Positions 20,941-30,912 of a DNA stretch of 64,000 bases are shown here, piece by piece. Numbering within the stretch: position 1 is the stretch's first letter; every line of letters starts with the position of its first letter. This stretch comes from Dermatophilaceae bacterium Sec6.4 (lineage in GTDB: Bacteria > Actinomycetota > Actinomycetes > Actinomycetales > Dermatophilaceae): positions 3,654,360 through 3,718,359 of the forward strand of contig CP144172.1 of assembly GCA_039636865.1 (NCBI GenBank), read 5' to 3'. The position numbers and the translations under genes were made by a program. The notes below the pieces were generated by a model. That model did not search any database, had not been told where the DNA came from, and saw only the letters and a list, made by a program, of their open reading frames with translations.

Positions 20941-20990
20941 AAGTTGTATGAACGGGTGCGCTCTATAGGGCGCACCCGTTCATACAACTT
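20941..20990. terminator. Perfect 21-bp inverted repeat after dacB
   Basis: Arms 20941-20961 and 20970-20990 are exact complements around an 8-nt loop (TCTATAGG). It lies 7 bp past the dacB stop and 80 bp before the metalloprotease start, so it most likely ends dacB transcription and separates it from the downstream cluster. The arm length is well above the usual 8-13 bp. Confidence 0.7.
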
Positions 20991-20997
20991 CGGTCAA

Positions 20998-22416
20998 TCA
21001 ATGACATCCGCAGCCGCGCACGGCGGCCACAACGGCATCGATGGCGGCGCGCGCTCCGAGCGGGCCCTGCGGCTGATTTCCGTTGGCGATGATCGCGAAG
21101 TCGATCAGTCGGCCATCGACATCCAGCACGCTTCCTGCCAGCGACGCCACCCCAGGCAGGCTGCCGGTCTTGGCCCGCACCCATCCAGCGGCCGGCGCGG
21201 AGGCAGTGGTGCCGAACCGTTGCGCGAGAGTGCCGTTCCAACCCCCCACCGCCAGCCGGGTGAGCGCGTCGGCGAACTTCGGGTCCTTGCCCGTGCTGGC
21301 CCGGCTCACCAGATCACTCAGCAGTCGAGTGGTGAGCGTGGTGCCGTCGGACAGCCCGCAGACGTCGGCCAGTTTCAGCCCGGAGACATCAAGTCCGGCA
21401 GTAACCAGTTCCTTGCGCAACCAACCGGTCACTGCGGCTTCGGTATTCGCGGTAACACCCGATCGGTACGCAGCCTGCCGCGCAAGCGATTCGATCATCG
21501 AGTTGTCGCTCTCCTGCAACGCATACCCGAGCTGGTCGATGATCGGCGCCGACTGCACCGATGCGAGAGTTTGGGCGCCCACAGGTGCCTTGACCTGGCC
21601 GCCGACGGTCACCTTGATCCCCTTGGCTGCCAGCGCCGCGGCGAGCGCGTCGGTCGTACTCGCGTCCGGGCTGGCCACCGCCGGGCCGGTCTCCGCGTGC
21701 TGCGTCGACAACCCGAGCATCGCTATCCGCGTGGTGTATCCGGCCGTCAGCAGATCAGCGCCCCAGCCGGGCGCCGTCGCGGGCCCCGGATCGTAGGAGG
21801 CGTCGTACCCCAGGCGCACCGTGTTGCGGCCCTGCTTCTTCAGCCCGGCTGCGACCCGGGCGGCGAGGTCACCGACACCGGCCCGCCCACAGACGGCCAG
21901 CGGATCGCCGGCTTTCGGGTTCAGGCAGGTGTCCCCGCCCGCGACCAGGATGACCGAGCCGGTGGCACCGGAGACGACCTTCGTGGTGAACGTGCCGTCC
22001 AGCGGAAGCGCGTGGGAGATGGCCCAGGCGGTAAGCAGTTTGGTGACCGATGCAGGCGTCACCGGCGTGGTGTCCGCCCTGTTGTACAGGACAGTGCCGG
22101 TACTCGCGTCGCGGAAGACCATCGACACCTTCGAGGGCATCCCCGGGTTCTTGCGCGCCGCGTCGATCCGTTGTGCCAGGGCGACCGCGGTCGGGATCGG
22201 CGCGGTCGGCGGCGACGGCACCACGAGCGCAACGGGTTGCGGCGGGTTGACCTTCGGACCGGCGACCGTGCGTCCCGGCTGCGGTACAGCGGGCTGCGGG
22301 GCGTGGGCGAGAGTCAGCACCCCGGGCACGACGTCGTACACGTCGAGGGTGCCGTAGGTCCCGAGCGCGACCACGACAGCCCCCGCTGAGATAGCCACCT
22401 TGCCCCAACGCCGCAC
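20998..22416 (-). CDS. dacB: D-alanyl-D-alanine carboxypeptidase/endopeptidase (PBP4, DacB)
   Basis: This penicillin-binding protein trims peptidoglycan stem peptides. An N-terminal signal/anchor helix covers about residues 5-25, then a Pro-rich linker (35-75). Catalytic SxxK is SVTK at 123-126; SxN is in ESDNSMIES and the KTG triad in [13 protein letters not shown]. The order and 472-residue length fit the class C PBP4 family with its inserted domain between SxxK and SxN. The C-terminus ends in a Cys-rich VRGCGCH. The gene stands alone, closed by the strong palindrome downstream. Confidence 0.92.
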   Translation of the reverse strand: MRRWGKVAISAGAVVVALGTYGTLDVYDVVPGVLTLAHAPQPAVPQPGRTVAGPKVNPPQPVALVVPSPPTAPIPTAVALAQRIDAARKNPGMPSKVSMVFRDASTGTVLYNRADTTPVTPASVTKLLTAWAISHALPLDGTFTTKVVSGATGSVILVAGGDTCLNPKAGDPLAVCGRAGVGDLAARVAAGLKKQGRNTVRLGYDASYDPGPATAPGWGADLLTAGYTTRIAMLGLSTQHAETGPAVASPDASTTDALAAALAAKGIKVTVGGQVKAPVGAQTLASVQSAPIIDQLGYALQESDNSMIESLARQAAYRSGVTANTEAAVTGWLRKELVTAGLDVSGLKLADVCGLSDGTTLTTRLLSDLVSRASTGKDPKFADALTRLAVGGWNGTLAQRFGTTASAPAAGWVRAKTGSLPGVASLAGSVLDVDGRLIDFAIIANGNQPQGPLGARAAIDAVVAAVRGCGCH

Positions 22417-22519
22417 CCTGCCCCTCCCCGGCGGCAGGGGTTCGCGATCGGCCCGCGGGTGCGGGAGACTACCTGCCGCAGGTAATCATCACATCACCCC
22501 CGAATACGAAGGAAGTTCC

Positions 22520-23110
22520 ATGGAGTTCGACGTCACCATCGAGATCCCTCGCGGCACCCGTAACAAGTACGAGGTCGACCACGAGACCGGACGGATCCGC
22601 CTGGACCGCTTCCTGTTCACCGCGATGAGCTACCCGTCGGACTACGGCTACATCGAGGACACCCTCGGTGAGGACGGCGACCCGCTGGACGCGATGGTGC
22701 TGCTGACCCAACCGACCTTCCCGGGCTGTGTCGTGCGCGCGCGGGCCGTCGGCGTCTTCCGGATGGTCGACGAAGCCGGCGGCGACGACAAGATCCTCTG
22801 CGTGCCCGCTGGTGACCCCCGCCAGGACGGCATCCAGGACATCTCTGATGTCAACGAATTCCTGCAGAAGGAAATCCAGCACTTCTTCGAGACCTACAAG
22901 GTTCTGGAGCCCGGTAAGAGTGTCGAGGAGGGCGCGCACTGGCTCGACGCCGCCGAGGCCGAGACGGTTGTGCAGGGTGCGCTGGACAAGGCCAGAGCCG
23001 AGGGCGTGACGACCGCACGTTGGGCAATGCCGCATCACGACGCCGATGAGACCGCAACCGACATCGACCACACCGGGAACGGGTCACAGGCCGAGCAGCC
23101 CGAGGACTGA
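22520..23110 (+). CDS. ppa: Inorganic pyrophosphatase
   Basis: Ppa hydrolyses pyrophosphate, driving biosynthetic reactions. [37 protein letters not shown] and DEAGGDDKI carry the conserved metal-binding acidic residues. ATG 22520 has a GAAGGAAG ribosome site. The C-terminal 30 residues (after [11 protein letters not shown]) are an unusual acidic extension. It is divergent from dacB, as in many actinobacteria. Confidence 0.94.
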   Translation: MEFDVTIEIPRGTRNKYEVDHETGRIRLDRFLFTAMSYPSDYGYIEDTLGEDGDPLDAMVLLTQPTFPGCVVRARAVGVFRMVDEAGGDDKILCVPAGDPRQDGIQDISDVNEFLQKEIQHFFETYKVLEPGKSVEEGAHWLDAAEAETVVQGALDKARAEGVTTARWAMPHHDADETATDIDHTGNGSQAEQPED

Positions 23111-23136
23111 TCCCCGCCCTCATCCTCAGCGGCTTG

Positions 23137-24456
23137 TCATCCTCGGTGACCCTTCACCTTCGGCAGTAGATGGCCGAAGGTGTCGGTGTCACCGAGCACC
23201 AGTTTCCGGGTGATGCGCCGGTATCGCAGGATCATCGCGACGCCGAGCGCCCACCCGGCGTACTGCACGGTGAGCGCCGCCCGAAATCCGCCGAGCGTGT
23301 ACTGCGTCGGCCCGCCCGGGCAGACCCGGTCCAGCACCAACCCGACGGCGAAGACCGCGACCAGTGATGCGGTAAATCCGCCGACATTGACGATCCCGGT
23401 GGCGCTGCCGATCCGGTCCAACGGGTTGAAGGTGCGCGCGAGGTCGAAACCGATCATCGACCCCGGCCCACCGACGGCCGTCACGGAGACCAGCAGGACC
23501 AGCAGCCACAGCGGCGCCGGTCCACGCCAGAGCAGTACGACGGTCCAGACCGCCACCATCAACGACAACGCGGCCAGCACGAGCGTGGAGCGTGAGTAGG
23601 GAAAGCGGCCCAGGTACAGGCCGAGCAGCGGACTGGTCACCACGGAGACCCCGACCATCAGGGACAGCAGGATCCCGGCGGTGCCCGCGCTCAAGCCCTG
23701 CCCCCTGGTCAGGAACGGGTAGCCCCAGATCAAGGTGAACACATTGGAGGAGAAGGGCAGTGCGAAGTGGCACCACAGTCCGAGGCGCGTGCCCGGCTCG
23801 CGCCAGGAAAGTCGCACCGCACGAGCGACAGCCCGCAGCTTCAGCTCGGTGCGCTCCGGCGCTGTGTACGGCGTGTCTTTGACGACCAGCACCATCACGA
23901 CACCCAGCACGATCCCGATGACCGAGGAGATCACGAAACTGGTCTGCCAACCGAAGCGCTGCAGCAGCGCCACCAGTGGTGCTGCAGCGGCGAGTGCTCC
24001 CAGTTGACCGGCTACCCCGGTCATCTGGGTGACCAGCGGGGTGCGGGCGGGCGGGATCCACAGGGCGACCAGCCGGAGCACCGATACGAACGTCATGGCG
24101 TCGCCGATCCCGACGAAGACCCGCGCCAGGATGCCGATCGCGAACGAATGCGCGAACGCGAAGGCCAGCTGCGCCAGGCTCATCAGCACCACGCCGGTGG
24201 ACAGCAGCACCTTGGAGCCGACCCGGTCCAGTAGGGCGCCGACAGGCACCTGCATGGCGGCGTACACCCCGAGCTGCACCATCACGAACGTCGCGAGTTG
24301 GGCGGAACTGATGTGGAACCGCTGCGCTGCGATCAATCCTGCGACGCCCAGCGAGCTGCGGTTGAAGACGGCCAGAACATAGACCGCGAGCCCGCCGGCC
24401 CAGACTGTGTAGGCGCGCCGTCCGCCGAGCGGATAGCGCAGTGTCGGGTCCGTCAC
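23137..24456 (-). CDS. Major facilitator superfamily transporter
   Basis: The 439-residue protein has about twelve hydrophobic helices in two halves with a central basic loop near VKDTPYTAPERTELKLRA. Motif A-like GALLDRVGSKVLL follows helix 2. It starts with GTG at 24456, only 14 bp from the divergent hydrolase, so the two promoters must overlap the coding starts. No substrate can be inferred from sequence. Confidence 0.82.
   Translation of the reverse strand: MTDPTLRYPLGGRRAYTVWAGGLAVYVLAVFNRSSLGVAGLIAAQRFHISSAQLATFVMVQLGVYAAMQVPVGALLDRVGSKVLLSTGVVLMSLAQLAFAFAHSFAIGILARVFVGIGDAMTFVSVLRLVALWIPPARTPLVTQMTGVAGQLGALAAAAPLVALLQRFGWQTSFVISSVIGIVLGVVMVLVVKDTPYTAPERTELKLRAVARAVRLSWREPGTRLGLWCHFALPFSSNVFTLIWGYPFLTRGQGLSAGTAGILLSLMVGVSVVTSPLLGLYLGRFPYSRSTLVLAALSLMVAVWTVVLLWRGPAPLWLLVLLVSVTAVGGPGSMIGFDLARTFNPLDRIGSATGIVNVGGFTASLVAVFAVGLVLDRVCPGGPTQYTLGGFRAALTVQYAGWALGVAMILRYRRITRKLVLGDTDTFGHLLPKVKGHRG
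23155..23182. terminator. Hairpin after ppa, inside the 3' end of the MFS gene
   Basis: Arms 23155-23164 (CACCTTCGGC) and 23173-23182 (exact complement) flank an 8-nt loop. It begins 45 bp after the ppa stop and overlaps the convergent transporter's C-terminal codons, so it can end ppa transcription. Confidence 0.55.
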
Positions 24457-24470
24457 GAGACAATCAGAGC

Positions 24471-25382
24471 ATGGAAACCTTCACCCACGACGGGTTGACC
24501 TTCGACGTCACCGATTCCGGCCCTGATGGCGGTGACGTCGTGGTGCTCCTGCACGGCTTCCCGCAGGACAGCACGGCATGGGCCGACGTGACCCCGATAC
24601 TGAACGCCGCGGGACTGCGGACACTCGCACCGGACCAGCGCGGCTACTCCCCCGGCGCGACGCCGAGTGGTCGGGCGGCGTATTCGATGCAGGCCCTGGT
24701 CGGCGACATCGTGGCGCTGATCGACGCGAGCGGCGCGGCGAAGGTGCACCTGGTCGGGCATGACTGGGGCGGCGCGGTCGCGTGGGGCCTGGCCCGCGCA
24801 CATCCGGACCGGCTGAAGACGTTGACGGTGTGCTCGACCCCGCATCCACGGGCCATGGCCTGGGCGTTCACGCACGGCGACCAGGCCAGGAAGAGCCTGT
24901 ACATGCTCGGTTTCCAGGTGCCATGGGTTGCCGAGCAGGTGGTGCACCGCCGCCTGCTCGGGCTGTACCGCTCACTTGGGATGCCCGAGGACCGCGCTGC
25001 GGAATACGCCCGACGTTTCGCCACGCCGCAGAGCCTCACCGGGCCGTTGAACTGGTACCGCGGGATGCCGGCGAGCAGCGCGATGTTCTCCAGCGCGCGC
25101 AAACTTCTGCCGGGTGGCGCGGCGCCCGTCCCGAATGCTGCCGTCCCGCATGCTGCCGTCCCGCATGCTGCGGCACCGAAGAAGCCGCGCGCCGACGTGC
25201 CCACGACGTACGTCTGGGGCAGCCGCGACTCGGCCCTCGGTCGGGCGGCCGCGGAGAAGACCGCCGAGTTCGTGCGAGGCGACTACCGCTTCGTGGAGTT
25301 GGACGAGAATCACTGGCTGCCCGAGGTCAAACCGCAGGAAGTCGCCGATGCCATCCTGGAACGCGTCCACAGCGTGAGCTGA
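24471..25382 (+). CDS. Alpha/beta hydrolase, epoxide-hydrolase/dehalogenase-like
   Basis: The oxyanion motif VLLHGFPQDS, DQRGYSPGA and the nucleophile elbow VGHDWGGAVAW (Asp instead of Ser) are typical of epoxide hydrolases and haloalkane dehalogenases. The catalytic His is likely in DENHWLPEVKP near the C-terminus, with an acid in YVWGSRDSALG. A short insert in the cap region, AAVPHAAVPHAA, comes from a 15-bp DNA repeat (25128-25172). The ATG at 24471 has no ribosome site and may be leaderless. Substrate unknown. Confidence 0.83.
   Translation: METFTHDGLTFDVTDSGPDGGDVVVLLHGFPQDSTAWADVTPILNAAGLRTLAPDQRGYSPGATPSGRAAYSMQALVGDIVALIDASGAAKVHLVGHDWGGAVAWGLARAHPDRLKTLTVCSTPHPRAMAWAFTHGDQARKSLYMLGFQVPWVAEQVVHRRLLGLYRSLGMPEDRAAEYARRFATPQSLTGPLNWYRGMPASSAMFSSARKLLPGGAAPVPNAAVPHAAVPHAAAPKKPRADVPTTYVWGSRDSALGRAAAEKTAEFVRGDYRFVELDENHWLPEVKPQEVADAILERVHSVS
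25128..25172 (+). repeat. Three tandem 15-bp repeats within the hydrolase gene
   Basis: Units 25128-25142, 25143-25157 and 25158-25172 read GTCCCGMATGCTGCS with only two variable positions. The length is a multiple of three, so it adds five residues per unit (VPxAA) without breaking the frame; the copy number could vary between strains. Confidence 0.85.
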
Positions 25383-25434
25383 AGAACGCGCGGGAACGGG
25401 TGCTGACCCGCCCCTGTTGATCTAGTCTCCGACG

Positions 25435-25779
25435 ATGGATCCGGAGTTCGCGCGAGGAGTGCTGCGCAGCGAGCGAAATGAGGCAATGCATCGACTGAAT
25501 GATCTCGGCAGATCATTCGACGACATCGTCGAGGCCGCCCTGGACAGTAACGGGGACGACGAACACGACGTCGAAGGGGTGTCCGTCGCCGTCATCCGCG
25601 CACAGGTTGCGGGGCTGATGGCCGCCGATCGATCCAAGATCGAGCAGATCGAAGAAGCCGTCCGCCGGTTGGACGCGGGAACCTACGGGCAGTGTCTGCG
25701 CTGCGGGATGGCAATCCCGCGCGATCGCCTTGTCGCGCGGCCGTTCACGCCCTGGTGTGTGGGCTGCGCAGGGGCCTGA
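25435..25779 (+). CDS. TraR/DksA-type C4 zinc-finger protein
   Basis: The C-terminal CLRCGMAIPRDRLVARPF followed by CVGC is the four-cysteine DksA/TraR finger; the N-terminal half is helical, with EIEQIEEAVRRLDAGTYGQ-type sequence just before the finger as in the family. Such proteins bind RNA polymerase in the secondary channel or are of unknown role in actinobacteria. 114 residues. The upstream hydrolase ends 52 bp before it. Confidence 0.82.
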   Translation: MDPEFARGVLRSERNEAMHRLNDLGRSFDDIVEAALDSNGDDEHDVEGVSVAVIRAQVAGLMAADRSKIEQIEEAVRRLDAGTYGQCLRCGMAIPRDRLVARPFTPWCVGCAGA

Positions 25780-25834
25780 GCGCTGCCGGATCACCCTTGA
25801 AAGAGCAGGCAGAACTCATTGGCCGTCGTGGTGC

Positions 25835-26092
25835 CTACTTCTTGATCTTCTTCTTCTTGACGGGCGGACCATCCTCGGGATGTCCGAGGATGGGGAAGGT
25901 CGGAGCCGGGCGGGGCCCGCCGCGCCGACGATCGCGGACGTTGCCCACCCAGACAATCAGCAGAAACAAGATGACGAAGAACGCAGCCATTCCGTAGAAG
26001 GCCACACCCATCCCGATGGGGTGGGTGGACGGTGCGTCGAGAGCAGTGCTCAGGCCGGACAACTGAATATGCACCGTTACATTCTTGCGCAT
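25835..26092 (-). CDS. Small membrane protein with basic C-terminal tail, unknown
   Basis: 85 residues: an N-terminal stretch, one hydrophobic helix (GVAFYGMAAFFVILFLLIVW, residues about 29-48), then a basic cytoplasmic tail rich in Arg/Pro ending PPVKKKKIKK. It is divergent from the LuxR-type regulator. I recognise no family. The hydrophobic segment and the codon use support it being real. Confidence 0.55.
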   Translation of the reverse strand: MRKNVTVHIQLSGLSTALDAPSTHPIGMGVAFYGMAAFFVILFLLIVWVGNVRDRRRGGPRPAPTFPILGHPEDGPPVKKKKIKK

Positions 26093-26142
26093 CCTCCTGT
26101 GAGCCGTTAGGCCAGGGACACTCGCCCTGCCACTATCAGGGA

Positions 26143-27132
26143 GTGACCCCCGGAACGCCTTCGCCGTTCTCGCAGTTCTCGCCCTCCGTGGCGCAGGCGC
26201 TACACCGCTGCGGGCAGGTCATGCGGCAGACCGAGCAGGGTGACGTCCACGGTCTCTACCAGGCGTGCCGGGCAGCGTTGACGCATGTTGCAGACGTCGA
26301 CACCTGTTACATCGGCCACTATCGCACCGAGAATCGGCTCGTCATCCCCTACTTCTACGACCGTGGCCAGTCGGGGGCGCCCGACGTCACCACGTTCGGG
26401 GAGTTCGGGTTGTCGCACTGGCTACGGACCTGGGCCTCGACCTACACCTACGGCCAGGACCAGGGGCGGCTCATCCACGCCGGTCGGCCGTCGGAGGAAT
26501 CACCGGTGCGGGACGCCGTCGTTGCCCCACTGTTCGAGGTCGACGGCACCGTCAGCGGCATGCTCGCGGCATTGAGTAGTTCGCCCGGGCACTTCAATCC
26601 CGAACGCGTCGCTGCCGTGCAGTGGGTGGCGCGACGACTGAGCAACGCGATCAACCGGGATCAGGAGGACGACGACGACCTGGCGCTGGTCCAGCCCAGC
26701 ACCGACGCGGCACTGAACCGCAGCGGCGACCTCGTGCACGCCATCTCCGACCGACTCCGTCGACTACGCCATGAGGTCCAGCAGTCGGCCCTGACCCTGG
26801 GATCCGGCGATGCGGTTGCCGCCGGCGTATCCCTGAGCGAGATCGCTGCGATGTGCGAACGGTTCGACACGGAGCTCTCGCTGATCGCGACAGACCCCGG
26901 CAGAGCAGTCGTCGACTTTCCACGACTGACCGAGCGGGAGGTGGTCATCACCAGGCTCATCGTGCGGGAGAACCTGTCGAACGCTCAGATTGCGGCGCGG
27001 TTGGTCATCGCCGAGAAAACCGTCAAAACGCACCTGTCGCATGTCTTTCGCAAAGTGGGGGTCACCCAGCGCTCGGAACTGCAGTACGTCGTTGCCCCCG
27101 AGGTCCTAGGACCACGAAACGGTGAAACCTAG
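26143..27132 (+). CDS. LuxR-family regulator with GAF-like sensor domain
   Basis: The C-terminal 65 residues form a LuxR/NarL helix-turn-helix: LTEREVVITRLIVRENLSNAQIAARL, IAEKTVKTHLSHVFRKVGV. The N-terminal half (about residues 25-180) has GAF-like character with VVAPLFEVDGTVSGMLAALS, typical of the small-molecule-sensing strands. A coiled-coil-like acidic segment (NRDQEDDDDLAL) links them. The start is uncertain: GTG 26143 is used here, an ATG at 26221 is possible. The signal sensed and the targets are unknown. Confidence 0.75.
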   Translation: MTPGTPSPFSQFSPSVAQALHRCGQVMRQTEQGDVHGLYQACRAALTHVADVDTCYIGHYRTENRLVIPYFYDRGQSGAPDVTTFGEFGLSHWLRTWASTYTYGQDQGRLIHAGRPSEESPVRDAVVAPLFEVDGTVSGMLAALSSSPGHFNPERVAAVQWVARRLSNAINRDQEDDDDLALVQPSTDAALNRSGDLVHAISDRLRRLRHEVQQSALTLGSGDAVAAGVSLSEIAAMCERFDTELSLIATDPGRAVVDFPRLTEREVVITRLIVRENLSNAQIAARLVIAEKTVKTHLSHVFRKVGVTQRSELQYVVAPEVLGPRNGET

Positions 27133-27224
27133 GCCTGTGTCGCATAGGGAAGCGCCCCCGTCCCAGGCAAACTTGACCGGGAAGCAGCCACCGGACCCAT
27201 CTCCCGGTCCGACCCGACGGGCGC

Positions 27225-27253
27225 TGTCGCGCGCCGCAGGGGGGCGCGCGACA
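27225..27253. terminator. 11-bp GC-rich hairpin between convergent luxR-type and gdhA genes
   Basis: Arms 27225-27235 (TGTCGCGCGCC) and 27243-27253 are exact complements with a 7-nt loop. The position between two convergent genes suggests a bidirectional terminator. The rest of 27133-27316 shows nothing else recognisable. Confidence 0.65.
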
Positions 27254-27316
27254 ACGGCCCGGTTGCAGCCGGCGAACGCCCGTCGTTCGATGGGAACCGG
27301 GTTCGATCAGCCGGCC

Positions 27317-28720
<1,404 letters not shown>

Positions 28721-29350
28721 TCAGCCCTTCAGCAGGACTGAGGCCGAGCCGAAGACCAGGCTGCCGTCTGCGGGCAACGCAGTTCCGAAGGTGGAGTTGA
28801 TCGCACCGGCTGCTGCTGGGTCGAGGCGAGCGGTGATACCGGACAAGTTGGTGTCACCGTTGCTGCGCTTGGTCACCTTCAGGTTCGACAGGTCCAGGTC
28901 CAGCACCGCGATCCGACCCGGCTTGAAGTTGATCTCCGTGGTGTAGACCTTCTTGTCGGCCAGCGAGATGTCGAACTTGCCGATCTCCAACTTCTTGCCA
29001 CGCAGCGACACGAAGTTGATGCCGCCCTTGTGGAAGATGTCACCGCTCGGACCGGCCAGGTCGGGGTTACCGCTGGTGATCGGGAACCGGTAGCTGACCG
29101 CGAAACCGCCGAAGATCTGCAAGCCGAATCCGGTGTTTGCGGTCGGCAACGGAAGGATGCCGGCCTTCAACAGGGTCGGGGCGATGCCTCTGGCAGTCGT
29201 AACGGTCGTCGTGCCGGACAACGCGGGCGCACTGGCGGTCGCCTTCGAGGAAGACCCGGTGGCGGCGCTTGCCGGCCCGGCGAGGGCGAGTGATCCGGTT
29301 GCTGCGATGGCAACAGTGGCGAGGGTGCCGACGAGTGTTCGTGATCGCAT
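28721..29350 (-). CDS. Secreted beta-rich protein, HtaA-like pattern
   Basis: A clear signal peptide (MRSRTLVGTLATVAIAATGS ... ASA, cleavage about residue 29) precedes a 180-residue beta-rich domain. The run GGFAVSYRFPITSGNPDLAG then GDIFHKGGINFVS resembles the HtaA-type repeat of actinobacterial cell-surface haem proteins, but the match is by eye and no anchor is present. The gene is divergent from the ECF sigma gene with 34 bp between starts. By analogy with SigK/RskA systems, whose targets are secreted proteins next door, it is a likely target of that sigma factor. That link is inference. Confidence 0.65.
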   Translation of the reverse strand: MRSRTLVGTLATVAIAATGSLALAGPASAATGSSSKATASAPALSGTTTVTTARGIAPTLLKAGILPLPTANTGFGLQIFGGFAVSYRFPITSGNPDLAGPSGDIFHKGGINFVSLRGKKLEIGKFDISLADKKVYTTEINFKPGRIAVLDLDLSNLKVTKRSNGDTNLSGITARLDPAAAGAINSTFGTALPADGSLVFGSASVLLKG

Positions 29351-29384
29351 GAGCGAGCCTTTCGTAGGGGGTTCCGGAGAACGG

Positions 29385-30098
29385 ATGTCATCACTACTAC
29401 GTACGCGGACGCCGTATCGGATGCAGGCGCCGCGACTTTTATTTGAGTCCTCTACTACCGCATGGCAGCCGCTGGATGCGAAGATCGGTCAGTCCGCGAC
29501 ACTGCACCCGTGTCGTCCGCCCACCGGGACAGGTGAACAGAAGTTGGATTCCTCCGAGGAAGATGCGCAGCTCGCAGCGATCTTCATCGCCGGAGAGCAA
29601 GGTGCGTTGCGGCTCATGTACGACCGTTACGGACCGCTTCTCTATCGGATCGCGTTGTCCACGCTCGGCTCGACTCCCGATGCCGAAGACGTGTTGCAGG
29701 AGACATTCGTCTCCGCTTGGCGGGGGCGGTCGACCTTCGACCCGGCTGCCGGATCGCTGCCCGGATGGCTGGTGGGGATCGTGCGTCGCAGGGCCATCGA
29801 CCAACTGCGGTCGGGCGGGCGCCAGCGACGCGCGTGGCAAGCTGTCGTGCAGGAATTCACTCCCGAAGAAGTGCCCTCCAACATGGACAGCGTCGTTGAG
29901 CGCACGCTGGTCAGTGACGAGCTGTCGCGGTTGCCGCAGACCCAACGCAGAGTGCTGGAAATGGCTTTCTACGATGGACTGACCCACACCCAGATCTCTG
30001 CAGCGACCGGCCTCCCCGTCGGCACCGTGAAGAGCCATGTGCGCCGGGGACTGCTTCGATTGCGACAACGTTGGGAGGAGGACAGTGCCCTTGTCTGA
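29385..30098 (+). CDS. ECF sigma factor, SigK-like
   Basis: Region 2 is visible as YDRYGPLLYRIALSTLG ... AEDVLQETFVSAWRG and region 4 as LPQTQRRVLEMAFYDGLTHT with QISAATGLPVGTVKSHVRRG. The core begins about residue 50 from ATG 29385, which follows GGAGAACGG; a shorter start (for example TTG near 29543) would give the usual size, so the start is uncertain. The anti-sigma gene overlaps its 3' end by 14 bp. It is divergent from a secreted protein. Confidence 0.85.
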   Translation: MSSLLRTRTPYRMQAPRLLFESSTTAWQPLDAKIGQSATLHPCRPPTGTGEQKLDSSEEDAQLAAIFIAGEQGALRLMYDRYGPLLYRIALSTLGSTPDAEDVLQETFVSAWRGRSTFDPAAGSLPGWLVGIVRRRAIDQLRSGGRQRRAWQAVVQEFTPEEVPSNMDSVVERTLVSDELSRLPQTQRRVLEMAFYDGLTHTQISAATGLPVGTVKSHVRRGLLRLRQRWEEDSALV

Positions 30099-30903
30099 GC
30101 AACCAGATCCCGGGTCAGCCCACGACCCCAGCTCAGACTCGGCACGCTGGGAGACGCTGAGCCTGCTCGCGCTCGGCGAACGAGTCGACACCGACCTGGA
30201 GTTCCACATTTCCGAATGTGGCGAATGCCAGGGCGAGCTGAGGTCACTGCGACGCACGGTCGAGCTCGGACGGAGCACCGGCGATGTCGATGGTCCGGCG
30301 CCCATGCCGTCCGAGCGTGTCTGGGCAGGAATCGTTTCCGAGCTCGGGATGACCGACACACCCACCCTGGACCAGGTCGCCGATGAGCCGTTGCCGGTCG
30401 CGGACCACACTCGCGCTGCGCGTCCATCCCAGCCTGCCCGCCCATCCCACCCTGCCCGCCCGTCACGGCGACAGGCGTTTGCCCTGGCCGCTGGGGTGGC
30501 GCTGATCGCCGGGACCGGTGTCACCGGCGGCTACCTGATCGGACGGACCTCCGGTGGCCCGTCCACGACGGTGTCGGCGAGCGCCGATCTCACGCCCTTC
30601 CCCGGCGGCCCGGCGGGGGTCAGCGGTCGCGCCAAGGTGCACGACAACGGCACCGGGACACGCGTCTCGATCGATACTGCCCAGTTGCCTGTTCGCAACG
30701 GCTACTACGAGGTCTGGTTGTACGACCCGCAGGACGACAAGATGGTTGCGATCGGGACACTGCCCCGCTCCGGCGCGGCCGACCTACCGGTGCCGCCCGG
30801 CCTGAATGTGAACAGCTACCACATCGTGGACGTGTCCGCGCAGGACTACAACGGAAACCCGGCCCATCAGCAGAGCGTGCTGCGCGGCGGGTTGCGCTGG
30901 TAG
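30085..30903 (+). CDS. RskA-type membrane anti-sigma factor
   Basis: The N-terminal part contains LEFHISECGECQGELRSL, an H-x3-C-x2-C zinc anti-sigma motif. One transmembrane helix lies at about residues 133-153 (FALAAGVALIAGTGVTGGYL). The extracytoplasmic C-terminal domain (YYEVWLYDPQDDKMVAIGTL) matches the anti-sigma-K factor family. The GTG at 30085 has a GGGAGGAGG site and overlaps the sigma gene by 14 bp, so the pair is made together. A Pro/Ser/His repeat (RPSQPARPSHPARPS) precedes the helix. Confidence 0.87.
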   Translation: MPLSEQPDPGSAHDPSSDSARWETLSLLALGERVDTDLEFHISECGECQGELRSLRRTVELGRSTGDVDGPAPMPSERVWAGIVSELGMTDTPTLDQVADEPLPVADHTRAARPSQPARPSHPARPSRRQAFALAAGVALIAGTGVTGGYLIGRTSGGPSTTVSASADLTPFPGGPAGVSGRAKVHDNGTGTRVSIDTAQLPVRNGYYEVWLYDPQDDKMVAIGTLPRSGAADLPVPPGLNVNSYHIVDVSAQDYNGNPAHQQSVLRGGLRW

Positions 30904-30912
30904 CGGTCGGGC

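Noticed and set aside
20818..22389. A 523-codon rightward frame opposite dacB
   Set aside because: The dacB frame has all penicillin-binding motifs; the antisense frame has none.
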